From an uncultured Collinsella sp. (GTDB lineage: Bacteria > Actinomycetota > Coriobacteriia > Coriobacteriales > Coriobacteriaceae): 5,023 nucleotides of DNA. The DNA is taken from the NCBI GenBank assembly GCA_937969105.1, contig CALBUZ010000162.1, forward strand, positions 1 to 5,023, written 5' to 3'. The notes under the pieces were generated by a model. It had not been told where the DNA came from and searched no databases. It saw only the letters and a list, made by a program, of their open reading frames with translations. Made by a program: the position numbers and the translations under genes. Positions 5,020-5,023 of this stretch are shown here, piece after piece (position 1 is the first letter of the stretch; every line of letters begins with the position of its first letter).

Positions 5020-5023
5020 GACG

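Overview
The window is GC-rich (above 60% in the genes by eye, lower between them) and compactly coded, with strong AGGAGG-type ribosome binding sites. The mix of a UxaA-type sugar-acid dehydratase under an IclR regulator, a metF gene paired with a free-standing B12-dependent methionine synthase reactivation domain, and a small methyltransferase-less prepilin peptidase suggests a Gram-positive anaerobe. A Coriobacteriia-type gut actinobacterium (Collinsella/Olsenella-like) is my best guess. This rests on gene content and composition only, so the taxonomy is tentative.

Layout. Positions 1-14 (minus strand) hold the first codons of a gene that runs off the left edge, with a perfect ribosome binding site. 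Positions 131-1657 (minus) encode a full-length SAF+UxaA-domain dehydratase of the altronate/galactarate dehydratase family. Positions 1658-1878 are a divergent control region. Positions 1879-2640 (plus) encode an IclR-family regulator. It converges on a minus-strand block: a stand-alone methionine synthase activation-domain protein (2658-3377), metF (3389-4261) and a type IV prepilin peptidase (4398-4889). Positions 4890-5023 are upstream sequence of the peptidase gene.

How the parts fit. The dehydratase, the edge gene and the divergent IclR regulator look like a sugar-acid catabolic module. The control region carries two near-identical 16-bp palindromes, GTTCGTATTTGCGAAC and GTTCGTAATCACGAAC. 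Their centres are 105 bp apart, ten turns of B-DNA, and they are good candidates for the regulator's operators. Between one operator and the dehydratase gene, on the same strand, lies a 20-codon leader ORF with an ideal ribosome binding site; its stop codon overlaps the dehydratase's own ribosome binding site. metF and the activation-domain gene are 11 bp apart and probably form an operon that makes methyl-tetrahydrofolate and keeps cobalamin-dependent methionine synthase active. The prepilin peptidase probably serves a pilus or type II/IV secretion-like system encoded elsewhere.

No tRNA, rRNA, CRISPR array, insertion sequence or convincing intrinsic terminator was seen. The most interesting parts are the paired operators and the leader ORF in the divergent control region. 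Everything else is ordinary chromosomal housekeeping or catabolism.
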